A DNA stretch of 64,000 bases from Runella slithyformis DSM 19594 (GTDB lineage Bacteria > Bacteroidota > Bacteroidia > Cytophagales > Spirosomataceae): contig NC_015703.1 of the NCBI RefSeq assembly GCF_000218895.1, positions 2,617,001 through 2,681,000 of the forward strand, in the 5' to 3' direction. This document shows, one piece after another, positions 60,471-64,000 of this stretch. Below the pieces are notes generated by a model. The model made no database searches. It worked only from the letters and a program-made list of their open reading frames with translations, and had not been told where the DNA came from. Every line of letters starts with the position of its first letter. The stretch's first letter is position 1. The translations under genes and the position numbers were made by a program.

Positions 60471-60790
60471 AGTGCAGTTAGGTCGAAAGAAGTCTTATGG
60501 TCAACGAGGATTTTCCAAAAACGTGGCAAATTTACTGAATAATCGTACTTGCCCAAATCTGTCCCCCAAAATCTATGGCGACTCAGTCGAACCTTTTGGA
60601 AATTATATCCTGCAATAGTACGGCAAGAATCAGCGGAAATCAAAGATTCAGGGCTTTTTTCATAAGAAAACAACTGAGAAATATACTGCTTGGAAAATAA
60701 TGAACAAAATACACGAAGGTTTAAAATGAATAGCGATTGAAAGGCCTGCATGGAAGAATCAGCGGCAATTTCCGTTAATTGTTTCATGAG
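60471..60790. other. Gap upstream of nuoK without a confident gene
   Basis: 320 bp between nuoK and the flippase gene. The minus strand has a 109-codon ORF (60458-60787, MKQLTEIAADSSMQAFQSLF...) starting 3 nt after the flippase stop and overlapping nuoK by 13 nt. It has no recognisable domain and an odd composition, so it is probably not a gene. The nuoK promoter should lie here, but no clear TAnnTTTG box was found. Confidence 0.5.
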
Positions 60791-62332
60791 CTATTTCATA
60801 CGTTTTAAAATTTTAGTGCTGATGAGGTCTAAGTCGTGTACTTTGAGCAGAAGATTGCCTGTAATGAACACAAGAGATGAAACAATGACAAGTATACAGC
60901 TTATGACAAAACTTTCAGTCTTGGTGTAGTCAGTGATTTCTCCCCAATAGGTATGAATTCCCCTGATAACCCCCATACCTCCTGCCAGTGCCAACGTGAT
61001 TTTGACTATCTCCTTAATATCATAAAACCCAAAATGCGTTCTTTTCCAAAGCCAAACAGTAAGTATAGGAACGAGCGACATCAGAAAGTTGTGTAAAAAC
61101 ACCTGAATCATAACACCTTTGAAACCTAACGTATGAATGAGACCATAACCGAAGGACGCTGAAATGACGTGGATGCCACTCCAATAATAATACAACAGTT
61201 CGGGTCGGCCAACGGTGACCGCCAGCTTCCGGAATATCATATATGGGCCTGACCAAATCATGGAAAGGAAAAAGATGCATAGTAAGTCATATACCGCGAT
61301 TACATCCTGTGCGTTAAACTTGTCTCCTCCCCAAAACGTCCAGAGCAGGTATTTGCCCCCGGCCCAAAAGGGAAGCAGAATCATAAATCCGATAAAAAAC
61401 GAAAAATTCAGGTTTTTAGAAACAAAGCTTTTGATAGATTGGCCGTTGTCCTGGTGAAGCAGCCGGTTGATCTCATTGAAAAAAACCGTACTGATGGGTA
61501 TCATAAATACACTGGCTACTTTACCGTAAATAATTTCGGCATAGCGATAAATGGCAAAGCTTCCCGGCGGCAGCAGAGAGAGAGCGGCATTGAAAATAAA
61601 AACGTAGATCTGAACACTGGCCATGTACGTAGATGTAGCCGACAGTGTATGCACCAAATCCCGTAGCGGAAAATAAGGGTTACGCGTCAGCCATGAGTGC
61701 CGGTAGCCTATCTGCCGCAAATAATACAGAACGGTCATAAACTGAGCCACCACGCTGATGACCAGTCCGGCCACCAAGCTTGATACATCTTCCGCAGTGC
61801 CCCAAATGGCTAAAATCAATGCATTGACAATGAGCGATATAGTGTTTGTGAGCTCTACTTTACCGTACACACTTTCAGCATTGAGCAGCCCCTGAAATAA
61901 GTTGGTAGCGATCTGGATGGGCATCAGAAAGCCCGTGATGCAAAAGATTTGCCAGATTTCCCATTTGGTTTCTTCCCGAAAACCCGGTACCATTAGATTG
62001 ATAATACCTGTCCCGCTCGCAATAAAGCTCAAAGTCAATACTAAAGCGATGCCCGTCATGTAATTAGACAAGGTGGCAACGATTGACATGGCGGCCTGCT
62101 GTCCGGCTTCCTGCTTGGTTTTATGGTAACGAGAGATGACGACTTCGACTAACTGCCCGGTGTTGACAAAGCGGGATACGGCAGTTCCCAATAAAGAAGC
62201 TGCAAAGAAGGCTTCTACTTGGGGTGAGGTGCCAAAAATGTACACCATAAGTGTCGAAATGACTACGTTCAAAATGACATTGAGCGTATTCAGACTGAAA
62301 AGGACTCCTATGTTTTTATAATCAAGTGACAA
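60791..62332 (-). CDS. MurJ/Wzx-like lipid-linked polysaccharide flippase
   Basis: 513 residues with about 14 membrane helices of the MOP superfamily (MVF/MATE-like). MurJ-like features are FFAASLLGTAVSRFVNTGQL near 45, LMVPGFREETKWEIWQIFCI near 125 and NLFQGLLNAESVYGKVELTN near 160. PGSFAIYRYAEIIYGKVASV and PISTVFFNEINRLLHQDN follow in the second half. It would flip an undecaprenyl-linked saccharide, either an O-unit/capsule precursor or, less likely, lipid II. It lies 23 nt downstream of the partial membrane protein gene on the same strand, so both are probably part of a surface polysaccharide locus beyond the window. Confidence 0.82.
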   Translation of the reverse strand: MSLDYKNIGVLFSLNTLNVILNVVISTLMVYIFGTSPQVEAFFAASLLGTAVSRFVNTGQLVEVVISRYHKTKQEAGQQAAMSIVATLSNYMTGIALVLTLSFIASGTGIINLMVPGFREETKWEIWQIFCITGFLMPIQIATNLFQGLLNAESVYGKVELTNTISLIVNALILAIWGTAEDVSSLVAGLVISVVAQFMTVLYYLRQIGYRHSWLTRNPYFPLRDLVHTLSATSTYMASVQIYVFIFNAALSLLPPGSFAIYRYAEIIYGKVASVFMIPISTVFFNEINRLLHQDNGQSIKSFVSKNLNFSFFIGFMILLPFWAGGKYLLWTFWGGDKFNAQDVIAVYDLLCIFFLSMIWSGPYMIFRKLAVTVGRPELLYYYWSGIHVISASFGYGLIHTLGFKGVMIQVFLHNFLMSLVPILTVWLWKRTHFGFYDIKEIVKITLALAGGMGVIRGIHTYWGEITDYTKTESFVISCILVIVSSLVFITGNLLLKVHDLDLISTKILKRMK

Positions 62333-62355
62333 TTTTGCGGGGCGAATAATCGTAT

Positions 62356-64000
62356 TTAAGGATTTAAAAATAATTGAGTTGAGCTATGCTTTATTTCCAG
62401 CCAAGCCACTTTAAAAGGAGCTTTGGGTAACATTGTATCAATGGTTTCGGCTTCAATACCTTGTTGAAAGTAACTTTTATCATGCCACATCTTCTTTAAG
62501 CTGTTCCGTCGGGAACTGGTTGAAACGATATAATAGCGATTGGCGTAGTTTAAAACAAGATAGATACCTTCAGTGGAATGAAGTGGAATTGCCAAACGGG
62601 GTTCTGAAACCGAAAGATACCTTCCTGCTTTTTCGTAAAATTTTTCAGGAGATTCGTAAGTGATTTTAGAACGCAAATTAACAGAAATCTGCGTAGCTGT
62701 CAGTATTTTTTGACTTAAATCGTATTCCTTAGGTAGGATAAACACGCCGGTCTGATGCCCTTTTGTTGCTGCTTTTACTACTTCGGAGGTAGGGCCTTCG
62801 CTATACAAATCGGTATGATTGTGGAGGGTATTGTAGTAAGCAGCTGTTGTAATCCAACGTGTAGATAGGCGATAACCAATGTCTCGAAGGTAAGATAAGA
62901 AGGTGACAATTACCAAAACCCCTCCGATAATAGCCTTGGCAGCTGAATATTGATTTGTAATGTTCTTTAATTGAAAAACCATTATTAGTCCTAGAGCCAT
63001 TAGTAAAGACGAATATTGTTTATAACGGCTGCCTACAACAATATCCAGCCCTTTTTCAGAACGAAAAATCGCGATGGAGCAGGCGGTTAAAAAAACAAAT
63101 AAGACTAAACTTATTAATACGAGTAATTCCCTGTTGGGTGCTTTACGGTAATCCAATCCGATTTTCAGAGTAAGGCCCAAAAGAAGGAAGCCTAATAACA
63201 CGGCCATAGCTTGCCCTAAAATGCCGCCCGCCAGTGCGCCGAAGGAGCCGATAAAGGCAAGAATGTTAATTGGGAATAGGGCTAAATTGCCGACAATAAA
63301 CGTGTCAGGGGTAGGGTGAGAGGCTAAAATAGAAAAATACATAAGTACAAATGCCACTCCGCAAAATATCCATTTGATAAGTTTTACCCTTGTATTCCCC
63401 TGTAGCCAAAGTATCGTAAACCCCACCGGCCAAAGCATTATCCCGCTGCCAATGCTAAACATGGACAATGAAGCCAAAACAACAGAAAGCCACAGAGGGA
63501 ATTCGTACACCAAAGACAGAATCGTAAAAGTGCCAACTACAAGTACCAGTATATTCGACCAAACGGCCATGGCCCAAAAGGTGGTTGCTGAATATTGAGG
63601 GTTAATAAATACGATTGACACCAAAAAAAAATAAAAACCGGAATGGACAGCAAGTCGTTTGCATAACCCATATAATATCGACAGTTCCACAACTAACAGC
63701 AGATTGCCTGATAGAATGAGCCATTGAAAATTGAGTTTTCCCAAAAGAGTGTACTGTACAAGACCAACTATTCGGGTGGCACATATAATGTGTTCATTAT
63801 GAGGCAGTAAAAGCGACTTGAGTTGTTCGGAGAAAGGGGCGTCTTTAAAACGTACAACATAACCAAGGAGAGCAGTGAAATCGTCGTTGTAAGGAATATT
63901 GAGCGAGTAAGTCCATACATACCCAAAATAGATACCTAAGTATATCCAAAGTGCTGCTTTCCAAATAAATTGCTCAGAGAAAAATCTTTCGAAATAAAAA
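62356..64000 (-). CDS. Multi-spanning membrane protein, 5' partial
   Basis: The frame is open to the window edge. Translation upstream of the TTG at 63744 continues without a stop (LPHNEHIICATRIVGLVQYT, then YLGIYFGYVWTYSLNIPYND), so the gene starts beyond 64000. At least 548 codons are visible, with around 12 hydrophobic helices and a soluble C-terminal part of about 150 residues. The LPHNEH stretch in an early loop, after an acidic NDD, recalls GT-C-type membrane glycosyltransferases or related polysaccharide proteins. That is a weak inference, and no family is firmly recognised. It is co-directional with the flippase. Confidence 0.7.
   Translation of the reverse strand, partial: FYFERFFSEQFIWKAALWIYLGIYFGYVWTYSLNIPYNDDFTALLGYVVRFKDAPFSEQLKSLLLPHNEHIICATRIVGLVQYTLLGKLNFQWLILSGNLLLVVELSILYGLCKRLAVHSGFYFFLVSIVFINPQYSATTFWAMAVWSNILVLVVGTFTILSLVYEFPLWLSVVLASLSMFSIGSGIMLWPVGFTILWLQGNTRVKLIKWIFCGVAFVLMYFSILASHPTPDTFIVGNLALFPINILAFIGSFGALAGGILGQAMAVLLGFLLLGLTLKIGLDYRKAPNRELLVLISLVLFVFLTACSIAIFRSEKGLDIVVGSRYKQYSSLLMALGLIMVFQLKNITNQYSAAKAIIGGVLVIVTFLSYLRDIGYRLSTRWITTAAYYNTLHNHTDLYSEGPTSEVVKAATKGHQTGVFILPKEYDLSQKILTATQISVNLRSKITYESPEKFYEKAGRYLSVSEPRLAIPLHSTEGIYLVLNYANRYYIVSTSSRRNSLKKMWHDKSYFQQGIEAETIDTMLPKAPFKVAWLEIKHSSTQLFLNP

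Noticed and set aside
60458-60787. 109-codon minus-strand ORF between the flippase and nuoK
   Set aside because: No recognisable domain, odd composition, overlap with the nuoK start; more likely a chance frame in the nuoK upstream region.

Overview
The window reads as the chromosome of a Bacteroidota bacterium, most likely order Cytophagales (Spirosomataceae/Runella-like; an inference). The evidence is the many Sec-exported glycan hydrolases, TAnnTTTG-type promoter -7 boxes, a LytTR two-component pair, an ECF sigma factor beside a DUF6249-like protein, and dispersed hairpin repeats of the kinds common in these genomes. No tRNA, rRNA, CRISPR array, prophage or complete insertion sequence was seen.

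Layout. 1-11.4 kb: an exported glycan-utilisation block with a partial GH125 alpha-mannosidase, two GH29 fucosidases flanking a glycosylasparaginase, a di-haem cytochrome c peroxidase (opposite strand), a clan GH-D-like hydrolase, a tandem SGNH esterase and a GH18 enzyme. The set fits stepwise dismantling of N-linked glycoproteins. 11.4-15.2 kb: a palindrome-rich gap, a B12-binding radical SAM protein and an AEC permease. 15.5-24.6 kb: a hexuronate/pectin-monomer catabolic block (kdgF, GH105, uxaB, uxaC, kdgK, kdgA, an ExuT-like MFS transporter, a DUF4440-like protein). Its two transcription units carry the same tandem LacI-type operator. kduI, from the same pathway, lies 9 kb downstream. 24.8-38 kb: pgk, an orphan NuoN paralogue, two tandem kup genes, an SDR epimerase, kduI, hpf, an amidohydrolase and pheS.

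38-50 kb: a probable pseudo-peptidase of the ImmA/IrrE type, gcvT, comB, hisF, a LytTR/histidine kinase pair, yceI, an MBL-fold hydrolase, an Uma2-like nuclease, an OmpR regulator, an M3 peptidase, a methyltransferase and a decayed PLP-decarboxylase remnant. 50-55 kb: an ECF sigma/putative anti-sigma module, glgE, an HTH-leucine-zipper regulator and a repeat-containing lipoprotein. 55-60.5 kb: nuoKLMN, detached from nuoJ. 60.8-64 kb: a MurJ/Wzx-like flippase and a partial multi-spanning membrane protein, probably the edge of a surface-polysaccharide locus.

The most unusual signal is repeat DNA read in frame inside conserved enzymes. hisF carries a roughly 90-bp low-complexity repeat in its loop after strand beta-5, and uxaC carries a GC-rich palindromic repeat. 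Both reading frames stay open and the rest of each enzyme looks intact. The hisF repeat belongs to the same family as intergenic DNA at 14.2 kb.
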